IMG/VR virus record: IMGVR_UViG_3300042691_012247
Location: 1 to 21,715 of that record
DNA length: 21,715 nt
Origin: a virus
Direction: 5' to 3' (one strand)
Numbering within the stretch: the first letter of the stretch is position 1; each line of letters begins with the position of its first letter. Made by a program: the position numbers and the translations under genes. The notes under the pieces are model-generated. The model worked only from the letters and a program-made list of their open reading frames with translations, was not told the DNA's origin and did no database searches. Below, piece by piece: positions 1-7,674 of the stretch.

Positions 1-29
1 CTCTCAATTGTTCCTTTTTTAGTAACCAT
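1..29 (-). CDS. Possible start of the next gene, overlapping the zinc-ribbon frame
   Basis: An ATG at 29 is preceded by a strong Shine-Dalgarno (AGGAGG, 4 nt spacing) and opens a frame reading MVTKKGTIE. The frame differs from that of the zinc-ribbon protein, which is still open here, so the two genes would overlap by at least 29 nt. Only nine codons are visible and no function can be proposed. The quality of the ribosome binding site is the only support. Confidence 0.35.
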
Positions 30-166
30 TGGCCCTCCTGAGAATTACTTGGTGGATGAAAAAATCTTCTATCTCCGCAGAGAATACAGTAAATTTCTAT
101 ATTGTTAATTTCTGTATACTGCCTATCTACAAACATTCTTCCTCTACATTTAGCACACTTTATCAT
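1..166 (-). CDS. Small zinc-ribbon protein (3' end outside window)
   Basis: The visible part is 55 codons beginning MIKCAKCRGRMF and running off the left edge without a stop. It has two CxxC knuckles, C4-x2-C7 and C27-x2-C30, separated by 19 residues, which is the spacing of a zinc ribbon. A basic and aromatic tail follows. The ATG at 166 overlaps the TAA of the upstream gene by one base (TAATG), so it is probably translated by coupling. Such small treble-clef or zinc-ribbon proteins are common in phage genomes and usually of unknown role; DNA or RNA binding is possible but not shown. It is the first gene after the structural block that does not look like a virion protein. The total length is unknown. 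Confidence 0.7.
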   Translation of the reverse strand, partial: MIKCAKCRGRMFVDRQYTEINNIEIYCILCGDRRFFHPPSNSQEGQWLLKKEQLR

Positions 167-609
167 TAATTTGGTATTCCAATAATTACTAGGTTAATAC
201 CAATACTTGTGTCGCCTCCAGCATTAAACTTTACTACTCCCTCAACTTTTGAGGTTGAAATACTCTTCAGTGTAACTGTTACATCTTTACCAGCATCCGT
301 ATTTCCGACGTTAACTGGTGTTGCTGTTACAACTGGAGCAAACTTAAATTCACTTGGAAAGTCATATGAGAATGCCTGAGATGATCCAGCAGTCTGTGTT
401 GCACTTGTTGTTACCTGAACATACCCACCAATAATTCTAGCCTCAGATGCTTTTATACTTTGTTTTCCAGCATTGGGTGTGTCAACTGTTACATACTTAT
501 ATGTTGATGGAGATATCTGGGTCGACAAATCATTAATAGCCTTAACAATCTGATATATATATGTTACGTCTAGTGGCTGACCACGCTCAGGAATAGGTAA
601 AATTGCCAT
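166..609 (-). CDS. Small tail-associated protein, beta-rich, possible fibre or tip component
   Basis: This 147-residue protein begins MAILPIPERGQPLD, followed by a short helical stretch (about residues 15-32). The rest is Ser/Thr/Val-rich alternating beta sequence, with a C-terminal half (about 85-147) reading like a beta-sandwich. It vaguely recalls H-type-lectin or tail-fibre head domains, but I cannot place it in a family. It lies at the end of the tail-tip genes, after the FN3-like protein, which makes an accessory tail-tip or fibre role the best guess. There is no Shine-Dalgarno before the ATG. Instead TGGTATAAT ends 6 nt before the start codon, the arrangement of a leaderless transcript. 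The gap to the upstream stop is only 7 nt. Confidence 0.6.
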   Translation of the reverse strand: MAILPIPERGQPLDVTYIYQIVKAINDLSTQISPSTYKYVTVDTPNAGKQSIKASEARIIGGYVQVTTSATQTAGSSQAFSYDFPSEFKFAPVVTATPVNVGNTDAGKDVTVTLKSISTSKVEGVVKFNAGGDTSIGINLVIIGIPN

Positions 610-615
610 ATACTA

Positions 616-624
616 ATTATACCA
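616..624 (-). promoter_or_regulatory. Candidate extended -10 promoter (TGGTATAAT)
   Basis: The minus strand reads TGGTATAAT, a perfect TATAAT with an upstream TGn extension, overlapping the last codons of the preceding gene. The ATG at 609 lies 6 nt after the hexamer, so a transcript would start at or next to the start codon. No recognisable -35 box is present. Similar motifs occur upstream of four other genes in this window. Confidence 0.4.
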
Positions 625-1045
625 GACTAAAGATTCCAGAATCATAAACCTTCATGGCAGAGTTTAACTCTGGTTTTATTGAAGATATTTGAACAATAAC
701 CCTTACAGAACTCGTTCCACTTTTTAAGAATGAATAACTAGTATTTCCAGAAACTCCAATAAACTTAAAATCTCCACCATCAAAGGATGCAAAAACATCA
801 TAAGTTATTTGAATAGAGACCTCTCCAGTAGACCAGTTAACTAGAATTGTATTTCCTACAACATTTATATCTCCAGGAAGAACCACGTTTGGCTGAGAGT
901 CAACAATAAATATTTGAGACCAAGCAGACTTTCTATTCTTATCTTCTGTAATTATTCTAAATCTTGCAATTCTTCCATTAGAGGATGTCACTTTTCCAAG
1001 AAGATCTTTTTTTATAATTACGTTTTTAATTCCTTTGTCTGCCAT
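617..1045 (-). CDS. Tail protein with a fibronectin type III-like domain
   Basis: This 142-residue protein begins MADKGIKNVIIKKD. Residues about 20-48 form a basic beta-rich segment containing SAWSQIF. Residues about 52-120 read as one FN3/Ig-like beta-sandwich: a VNW core strand near residue 70, a Y-D-V-F strand near 82, then a glycine-bearing turn and further strands. Such domains decorate many siphovirus tail tips and tubes, where weak carbohydrate binding to the host surface is proposed. It starts with a TAATG overlap after the 383-residue protein, so translation is probably coupled. The neighbourhood supports a virion tail component; the exact role is unknown. Confidence 0.6.
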   Translation of the reverse strand: MADKGIKNVIIKKDLLGKVTSSNGRIARFRIITEDKNRKSAWSQIFIVDSQPNVVLPGDINVVGNTILVNWSTGEVSIQITYDVFASFDGGDFKFIGVSGNTSYSFLKSGTSSVRVIVQISSIKPELNSAMKVYDSGIFSLV

Positions 1046-2196
1046 TATCCAACATCCAATGCAAACCTAAACTCGATATAGTTTGTTGTGTTCGCTGATT
1101 TAATTATTGGTCTAGACCCAACGTTTTTAATTACCGAGTATCCTGTAAGTCCATACAAAGAGTTAGTAGATGTAACATTCTCTATCCTTAGTCCATCTAG
1201 ACAAACATAAAAAAGATTAGATGGAGCATTATTTTCTGTAACACAAGCATAAATTTTTGCTACAGCAACCTGTCTCCAGTCAAAGTTGTCTGTTTTGTTT
1301 AAATCCTTTAGGGCTTTCTTTGCAACAAGATATCTATTTATAGCAAGGTTTCTTTTGTCTGTAGATGTGCCAGCAAGGTACCCCTGATCGTCAATGTTTA
1401 CTTCAAATCTTGCATACTCTTGAGAACTATTCACACCAGGATGAGAAAATTCTATTAATACTTTAACATTATCTGGTACTGTGTTGGAGTTAGCAACCTT
1501 GTTAACAACAGAAAAGGCAAACCTTAGTTCATCCAATGGGCTATTCTTTGTAAAATCTACAACTGTTTCGTTTAAGGATATATGCTTAGAACCTTGACCA
1601 ATCTGTATTTTACCTGACGAATCTGTTGTAAGTGTTGAGTCATTTCCAACTATAGCAATAATATTGTTTAAAAATCTACATCTTTCATTTCTTGCTACTC
1701 TATCTGTTTGAGTAAATATTCTATTGTCTGCATTTGTTGCAAAAACATTTGATGTCTGATTTATAATTCCATTATCAGCATCTCCATCCAGTGGGGTATA
1801 GACAGAAGGTATTTGAATAGCAGAAGCACCAAAAGGTTCATAAACCCAAGCATCTGTATTGGCAAAAGAATAAATGTTTCTACTATCAAAAGATCCAGCG
1901 ACTGGGTTTGAAGCAGCAGAGAAGATTCCAACCTCAGTAATTTCATATCTTTCTTCTGTTGGTAGTTCTGCTGTTAGGACTACCTTGTCTATCCCGTCCT
2001 CATTTACAAAGCCTCTAGATACAATCGGAACACGAAACATCTCAAAGTCCAAAGACTCTTTCAGTGAGTAGTCTCCAAACACCCCGTCAGAAGCCACTGG
2101 AGTGGGTCCACAGCCTACGGCAATGTGAGAGGCATATGATTGCGTCTGCCCCACAAGATACTTGGCTAAAAGATTTTTACCTATATTAGTTATCAT
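1045..2196 (-). CDS. Minor tail / baseplate-fibre protein
   Basis: This protein has 383 residues. The N-terminal part (1 to about 120) begins MITNIGKNLLAKYL and contains ASHIAVGCG and EITEVGIFSA, a pattern seen at the N-terminus of phage tail-fibre or collar-type proteins that attach to the tail tip. Residues about 130-383 are beta-rich, with strands such as LDELRFAFSVVNK and VKVLIEFSHPG, and end in EFRFALDVG. This could be a jelly-roll or lectin-like receptor-binding part. It follows the 184-residue gene with a TAATG overlap and a GGGAG Shine-Dalgarno. It is a good candidate for a host-contact protein, but no catalytic motif is visible. Confidence 0.6.
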   Translation of the reverse strand: MITNIGKNLLAKYLVGQTQSYASHIAVGCGPTPVASDGVFGDYSLKESLDFEMFRVPIVSRGFVNEDGIDKVVLTAELPTEERYEITEVGIFSAASNPVAGSFDSRNIYSFANTDAWVYEPFGASAIQIPSVYTPLDGDADNGIINQTSNVFATNADNRIFTQTDRVARNERCRFLNNIIAIVGNDSTLTTDSSGKIQIGQGSKHISLNETVVDFTKNSPLDELRFAFSVVNKVANSNTVPDNVKVLIEFSHPGVNSSQEYARFEVNIDDQGYLAGTSTDKRNLAINRYLVAKKALKDLNKTDNFDWRQVAVAKIYACVTENNAPSNLFYVCLDGLRIENVTSTNSLYGLTGYSVIKNVGSRPIIKSANTTNYIEFRFALDVG

Positions 2197-2750
2197 TAAT
2201 TGCTCCCATTGTATATTGTATCATCAAAAACGTTACCACTAGTTAATATTTGAACTTCGACCTGCTCGTCATCATGAATATTAATTAGATTAATAACAAG
2301 ATCTCCTGTAATTGGGTCTATATAGATAGACTTGCAATTAGGGGTTTTTATCCATTTATTCTTATCTTCTTCATTTGGATTACTAGGTGGTGGGGATATA
2401 TCATATCCAGTACCGCAGATTGGCAGGTTGTTAAATATTGACAATGGCAAGGATTTAAAAAATGAATCAGACGACTGAAGACTTAAAATATTGTTGGGGT
2501 TGTATTGCAAATACAGGTCTGTTAAATTTTTAATTGGAGTATAGATAACCTTTTGACCATTTACCAAATCATGTCTAGAAATAGTTGCAAGTTCATAACC
2601 ACCAATATCCTCAAATATAAGGTCTGTCATTATTTCAATAGACATTACTTCTTCATTTTGTAATATTAGGTCTGGTGTTGCAATCTTTATATCGTTGCTA
2701 TTATTAGTTCCTGATGGATCTGGAATATTTGCTGTTGCTCTGGTTGTCAT
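2196..2750 (-). CDS. Uncharacterised tail-region protein
   Basis: I do not recognise this 184-residue protein. It begins MTTRATANIPDPSG, has an acidic N-terminal third, a Pro/Asn-rich loop near residues 118-130 (PPPSNPNEEDKN), and a beta-rich C-terminus with YIDPITGDLVINL. There is no signal peptide, membrane segment or catalytic motif. It is joined to both neighbours by TAATG overlaps and has a GAGG Shine-Dalgarno, so it is co-translated with the hub-like and fibre-like proteins. A small structural part of the tail tip is the simplest reading, based on position only. Confidence 0.5.
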   Translation of the reverse strand: MTTRATANIPDPSGTNNSNDIKIATPDLILQNEEVMSIEIMTDLIFEDIGGYELATISRHDLVNGQKVIYTPIKNLTDLYLQYNPNNILSLQSSDSFFKSLPLSIFNNLPICGTGYDISPPPSNPNEEDKNKWIKTPNCKSIYIDPITGDLVINLINIHDDEQVEVQILTSGNVFDDTIYNGSN

Positions 2751-5700
2751 TATACTACCTCACTTAAAAATAATGTCATTTCTGGCCCATCTGAATTTCT
2801 TGAAAACTCAATATTGTATACAACAAATCTATTTTTTGGATCTGAAACCATGCTTGAACCATTTTCTGTGTAATCTAGAGTCACGATATCCCCCAACTGT
2901 ATGGTCGGTATAGCAAAGATTTTAACTCCTGCTGATTTTCTAGGCTTTGTAATTTTTTCCACTAACCATTTCATAAGTCCTGAAGCCTCATCTTGTGATT
3001 GAATATAAGGAGTGTCAAGGGCAAAGTCTTTTTTTCCATAAGTCATTCTGCTAAGTTTTATATCTTGGTAGTCTTGCTTAAACTTGTATGGGTTTGAAAT
3101 AAGCCTGTCTGCAACAAACTGTGGATTTGATTCAGTGCTGTTTTTACTAAAGTATTCATCAACTGTTAGGTTATTGTCTGACTCTTGAGTAAATGTTATT
3201 CCTTGAATTCTAAGATAGTTTCCACTTGTTTCATCTAAAGTAATTGCTGTATCTGTAGCATTAAATATCATAAATTCTGCTCCATAAGATCCTGCCCTAA
3301 AACCAGAAACAACATAACCCTTTATCTTATTAAATGTTGGAGATATCTTGGCAGTAAGGGCTGGGTATGCTTTATCATATTTAAAATTAAATGATGCTGC
3401 TTCTCTCATGATGCTTCCAAACTCTTCAAAGTAAATGTTATATTTTGGTGGCTCTGAAGATCCAATTCCAGATAAATATGTGTTTTGAATTAGACCACTT
3501 ATTGCATACTTTCTAAATGATTCATTTGCATCAATTTCTGTATCTCCAAACACAGAGTTAACTGGCGCACCCAAAGAGAATGTTGTGTTCTGAGAGTAAT
3601 TGTTGCATAGGGCATATACATTTTCAAACATGGCTCTTGAGGACCCTCTTGTAAATAATGCTAAATTAGAGTATGCTGGAAGTGGATCATTATCATCTAC
3701 AGTCTTTATTAGTCTTCCATTCATGTATAGATAGAATCTTCTTGTCTTTCCTATGTCTTCATACTCTACTGCTAAATCATATACCGTTGGATTTTCCTCA
3801 GCAAACATTCTTGACTGACCAGTAAACTTACCATCATCGACAGTGATCTCAGCAATTCCGTCCCATAGACCTACTGGGATGGCCTTTCCATCACTAGACT
3901 TTACTTTATAGAAGAATACATTGCTAACAGTTTCTCTATCCTTTTCTGACAAATTTCCTAACCCAAGCGCTGCAATTTCAAAATAATACCCTACGTTTGT
4001 TGTTGGGTTAAGCATAACTGCTAGTCCAGCAGAGCCTCCAGCAATATTAATGTTTTTATCTGGTGTAGAACCATTTACAACGTAATAAGTTGAAGAACCG
4101 TTAGATGTTTGTCCACGATCCTCATTGCCTTCTATCTTGCCAATAATTCTCATCCTAGTCCCAAAGTGCTTATATTTTTTATCCTGTAGAGGTTTGTGGA
4201 CATATGAAATAAAGTTTCTTGGCTTTTCTTTTGTTGTAAAATTTGGACCAGTTAAAGAAAGTGCTGATGACTGAATAGATCCTGGAAGTTGCTGAGTCTT
4301 TGTTGTTATTTCTCCAACAATTGCAGTTGACATAAAGTTTTTGATAATTCCAGTTCTGGATGCTGTTCTTGCTAAAGCATCTGAAGATATGTTAGTATCG
4401 GTTAGTTTTCCTGCTGAAAGAACTCCTGTTGTAGCAGGAAGCGTTGCCTTTTCAAAAAGATACTCAGATGCCATGTAACATCCTTTTATGTTTTCATCTG
4501 ATTTCCAATAATCTGATATTCCAGCAGAATGTTCAACAACTTCAGTGCCAAACTGACCACGACCATGTTTTACTACTGGACCATTTTGAAGTCTGACGAC
4601 TCCAGACTGCTCAAAGTATTTTGGTTCTGAATAAATTCTTACGAGCCCTGTAGGATATATCTTTCCATTAAATGGAAGTTTAGCAAAATAGTTTTGATAA
4701 TCTTCTACAGATGTAATCCACACATTTCCAAATCCAGTGACATTGTACTGAACTGCATCATATTTAATAATTTCTCCTTGTGAATAGAAGTATCCGTTAT
4801 ATCTTGTGATCCAGTACGCTGCTTCTCCAAGACTAAAAGTATTATTAATAACAATGTTATTTTTTACAGTTGGAACATCTGCTGAAAGAGTTGAGTTAAG
4901 TGGTATTGCGCTTAGAACATAAGCAGACTGTGTGCCAACCTCATTATTGATAGACTTTGTGTTTTCAGTTCCAGATACTTCCCATAGCAGGACAGGCTTG
5001 TATGTATAGAGTCTTTCTTCATCTAATAGGCTGGCTTGACGCAAAGACCCTATAGATCTTTGTATGTGTCTTGTTGTATAGTTTATTACACCATCATTGT
5101 ATAAGTTATTTGGCTGAACAGTAACCGAGATTATGTTAGAAAGTTTTGTGTTTTGATTTGTTTTATTAGAAACTACTTCATTTCTATCAAAATCTTTTGT
5201 TCCTTTTAGTTCAAAATTTGTTGCTCTTTGATCTTGTGTTGGCATAAAATAGTCTTTACTCATCATTACGAAGTTGTTGTATTCATCAAAGAACATTGCT
5301 GTTTGTGTTGATACCGCTAAGTCCTGCAAAACTTCTGCAACACTTTTATCTGGTCCAACAAAAAAGTATGGAATTATTATTTCTTTTTCATTGGCCACTC
5401 TTTTAAAGGTATAGTTAGAAAACCCTATGTGGTCTAACAAAAGAGAGACTGCAGAACTAACAGAAACCTCTGTCATCAATATTTGTGGGGCAGTCAAAGA
5501 CTCTAGGTACCAATACAGATCCCTTAAAGAAACAGATACAGTCTTTCCCATAAGATCTCTCTTTGGAAATGTATCTGAGTATAATGTTTTGATTGGAACG
5601 TAATAGTCCCAACCTTTTACATTAACAATGACTTCGTAAAACTTAAACTTAACATGTCTGTCTATATACTTTGCTATAATGCTTTCTTTATTGTTTTCAT

Positions 5701-7042
5701 TAAATGCCTGGTCATAATCAAATATTTCTATTGAGCCGTTTGAGGCAATCAACTGTCCAACTGGTAATCCACTTAGGCCAAGATCAGATGCGCTCTTGTT
5801 TACAGAGTAGTTCAAGGTCTTCTCAGAAATATTCATAACTAATCTTGGAGAAATCTCTATTAAGTCAAAAGTTGAGTCTTTTACATTCATAGTGTCTACA
5901 ACAATTCTAATGCCAGACAAATACTCAAACTCTCTATACTGCAATTTACCATCTGATGATTTAAGAAATAAATCTGGAGATGTTGCGTCTGTAACAAGAT
6001 TTGTTAACCTATTTACAGTTTCATCTTCAATATACCATCCGTACTTTGGAGTTATTTCTGTATAGTTTATTCCGTTCCAAATGTGAAAAACACCTAAATC
6101 ATTACTGCTTGATTTTATTAAATAAGCATAACCAACAACAGACTTGTCAGGAAGAAGAGAATCTGTTGAGTATGTTTCTGCAAATACAAAAGTTGATCTC
6201 CATTCTTCTGGAACTATTAATCCATATGCTATTTCAACATATCCATCACTTTTAACAATAGATGATCCATCAGACCTTCTTGTTGATGAATTAAAAGAAA
6301 CTATATCTTGCCAGTTGCCATCCTTTAGCAATTGTATTTTCCATTTGCTAGGAACTTTTTGGTTTAACTCTCCAAAGAATGGGTCTGAGAACGATCCTGT
6401 AGAGGAAGAGAACGGACCTAGATCTTCTGTTCCAGTATGCGTTTGCATTTTTACTACAACCCTGTTTGCTGGAACTTTTTCTTTATAAACCACAAAAGGG
6501 CAGGCATCTTCTATTGAGTTCTGTGGCCCCCTTACTTTTGAAGCAATTCCATATTCCTGTCCAGACTCTGTTCTATATGATGTCCAATACTTAAACTTAT
6601 CATTTTTATCTGCCATATAGTATCTTGGTCTGTCTGCCATAAAAAGGTTTGGATGATGTAGTTTTCCATTTTCAAAAAACACAGCCTTGTTGATTCCAGA
6701 TCTTGGTCGATGCTGCTCGAAGCATGCCTCTAAAGAATAAAGTGTCTGAAGTTTGTCTTTTTTAGGAAAGAATACGCTTGGAGACCCATCATCCTTAAAT
6801 GTTCCATCTACTAAAACATCTGCATCTGTTGCTCCAGTATAGTAGTTTCCAGAATCGTTAATGTCAAAACTTGTGGGAAGTGAAGCATATACAGAAGAAG
6901 TCTGTGTTGGTCTATACCTATAGTTACCAATATGTTTTATATTGGTTGGTATGTTCATGTTCCATTCTGCTAAGATTATTGACTTATTCCGTACCGTCGG
7001 AGAAGTCTCTAAAAATGTTTGCAGGTCTTTATCTTCAAACAT
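2750..7042 (-). CDS. Large tail hub / minor tail protein with carbohydrate-binding-type domains
   Basis: This protein has 1430 residues. Residues about 190-275 resemble a discoidin (F5/8 type C) or galactose-binding fold, with ANRVVVKMQTHTG followed by KWKIQLLKDGNWQDI. Residues about 430-640 look like a gp27-type hub domain, including the segment VAEVLQDLAVSTQTAMFFDE. Residues about 957-1146 read as a concanavalin/LamG-like sandwich with GYYFEIA, FYLYMNGRLIKTV and a closing MFENVYAL strand. The C-terminus (about 1330-1430) has IQLGDIVTLDY and VVYNIEFSRN, typical of hub C-termini. The hub would therefore be interrupted by sugar-binding modules. It lies directly after the Dit-like gene (TAATG overlap), where siphoviruses place their Tal/hub gene. 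Fold assignments are by eye; the hub role is probable. No peptidase or lysozyme motif was seen. Confidence 0.65.
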   Translation of the reverse strand: MFEDKDLQTFLETSPTVRNKSIILAEWNMNIPTNIKHIGNYRYRPTQTSSVYASLPTSFDINDSGNYYTGATDADVLVDGTFKDDGSPSVFFPKKDKLQTLYSLEACFEQHRPRSGINKAVFFENGKLHHPNLFMADRPRYYMADKNDKFKYWTSYRTESGQEYGIASKVRGPQNSIEDACPFVVYKEKVPANRVVVKMQTHTGTEDLGPFSSSTGSFSDPFFGELNQKVPSKWKIQLLKDGNWQDIVSFNSSTRRSDGSSIVKSDGYVEIAYGLIVPEEWRSTFVFAETYSTDSLLPDKSVVGYAYLIKSSSNDLGVFHIWNGINYTEITPKYGWYIEDETVNRLTNLVTDATSPDLFLKSSDGKLQYREFEYLSGIRIVVDTMNVKDSTFDLIEISPRLVMNISEKTLNYSVNKSASDLGLSGLPVGQLIASNGSIEIFDYDQAFNENNKESIIAKYIDRHVKFKFYEVIVNVKGWDYYVPIKTLYSDTFPKRDLMGKTVSVSLRDLYWYLESLTAPQILMTEVSVSSAVSLLLDHIGFSNYTFKRVANEKEIIIPYFFVGPDKSVAEVLQDLAVSTQTAMFFDEYNNFVMMSKDYFMPTQDQRATNFELKGTKDFDRNEVVSNKTNQNTKLSNIISVTVQPNNLYNDGVINYTTRHIQRSIGSLRQASLLDEERLYTYKPVLLWEVSGTENTKSINNEVGTQSAYVLSAIPLNSTLSADVPTVKNNIVINNTFSLGEAAYWITRYNGYFYSQGEIIKYDAVQYNVTGFGNVWITSVEDYQNYFAKLPFNGKIYPTGLVRIYSEPKYFEQSGVVRLQNGPVVKHGRGQFGTEVVEHSAGISDYWKSDENIKGCYMASEYLFEKATLPATTGVLSAGKLTDTNISSDALARTASRTGIIKNFMSTAIVGEITTKTQQLPGSIQSSALSLTGPNFTTKEKPRNFISYVHKPLQDKKYKHFGTRMRIIGKIEGNEDRGQTSNGSSTYYVVNGSTPDKNINIAGGSAGLAVMLNPTTNVGYYFEIAALGLGNLSEKDRETVSNVFFYKVKSSDGKAIPVGLWDGIAEITVDDGKFTGQSRMFAEENPTVYDLAVEYEDIGKTRRFYLYMNGRLIKTVDDNDPLPAYSNLALFTRGSSRAMFENVYALCNNYSQNTTFSLGAPVNSVFGDTEIDANESFRKYAISGLIQNTYLSGIGSSEPPKYNIYFEEFGSIMREAASFNFKYDKAYPALTAKISPTFNKIKGYVVSGFRAGSYGAEFMIFNATDTAITLDETSGNYLRIQGITFTQESDNNLTVDEYFSKNSTESNPQFVADRLISNPYKFKQDYQDIKLSRMTYGKKDFALDTPYIQSQDEASGLMKWLVEKITKPRKSAGVKIFAIPTIQLGDIVTLDYTENGSSMVSDPKNRFVVYNIEFSRNSDGPEMTLFLSEVV

Positions 7043-7674
7043 TAGACCTCTTCCAGACTTACAGAAACATTCCAGTAGTCAAAGTTACTTCCTCTTTTTT
7101 CAACAGAGTATGAGAAATCACTAATAAACATTTCTACTATCTGATTATACTCTTGTAGGTGCTTATATGGCTCTTCTTTATTCTTAAAGTTACCCTTTTT
7201 ATCATAGGAAAGAAATACCCAGAAAGACCCCTTGTGAGACTCATACCACTCAAGCATATCTCCTCCACCTGCTCCGCCATCTGTTGTGTATGGCTTGTAG
7301 AGTGGGACTCCAGTCTGTGTGTCAAAAGTTGGAAAGTCTGCATGAGATCTTGATGGAATCATATTCCAACTTGTGCTTATTGTAAGTTTGTCTGCAATGT
7401 GATACGATCTCATACGACCATTAATCATTCTTTCACGCTTTTCAATTCTTTCTTCTGAGAACTCTAGTGGGTCTCTATTATCATCTGTTATTAGTAAGAA
7501 TTGATTTAGGAGTGTATCGTCTTCAACTGCATCTGGATCTACACCAATTTCATACCCATAGGGTATGTAAAAACTGTTCTCAAGAGTCCCAGAGTTTTCA
7601 GACCACAACATTCCACTTGGTCTGTTGTATTTTTTACGTCCCTGCATATATAACGCTCTAGACTCATCTGCCAT
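7042..7674 (-). CDS. Distal tail (Dit-like) minor tail protein
   Basis: This 210-residue protein is encoded immediately after the tape measure gene, where the distal tail protein normally lies in siphoviruses. It begins MADESRALYMQGRKKY. It has a mixed alpha/beta body with ADKLTISTSWNMIPS (about residues 93-108), an aromatic strand pair around KGSFWVFLSYDKKGNF, and a C-terminus of strands ending YWNVSVSLEEV, similar in style to Dit or baseplate-hub belt domains. The start codon overlaps the tape measure end by 11 nt, with GGGGAG about 9 nt upstream inside the tape measure gene. The next gene overlaps its stop as TAATG. It would link the tail tube to the hub. The Dit name rests mainly on position. 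Confidence 0.6.
   Translation of the reverse strand: MADESRALYMQGRKKYNRPSGMLWSENSGTLENSFYIPYGYEIGVDPDAVEDDTLLNQFLLITDDNRDPLEFSEERIEKRERMINGRMRSYHIADKLTISTSWNMIPSRSHADFPTFDTQTGVPLYKPYTTDGGAGGGDMLEWYESHKGSFWVFLSYDKKGNFKNKEEPYKHLQEYNQIVEMFISDFSYSVEKRGSNFDYWNVSVSLEEV

Noticed and set aside
2749-2754. TATAAT overlapping the ATG at 2750 as another promoter
   Set aside because: It lacks the TGn extension, lies over the start codon, and the gene has a GAGG Shine-Dalgarno and a TAATG coupling.
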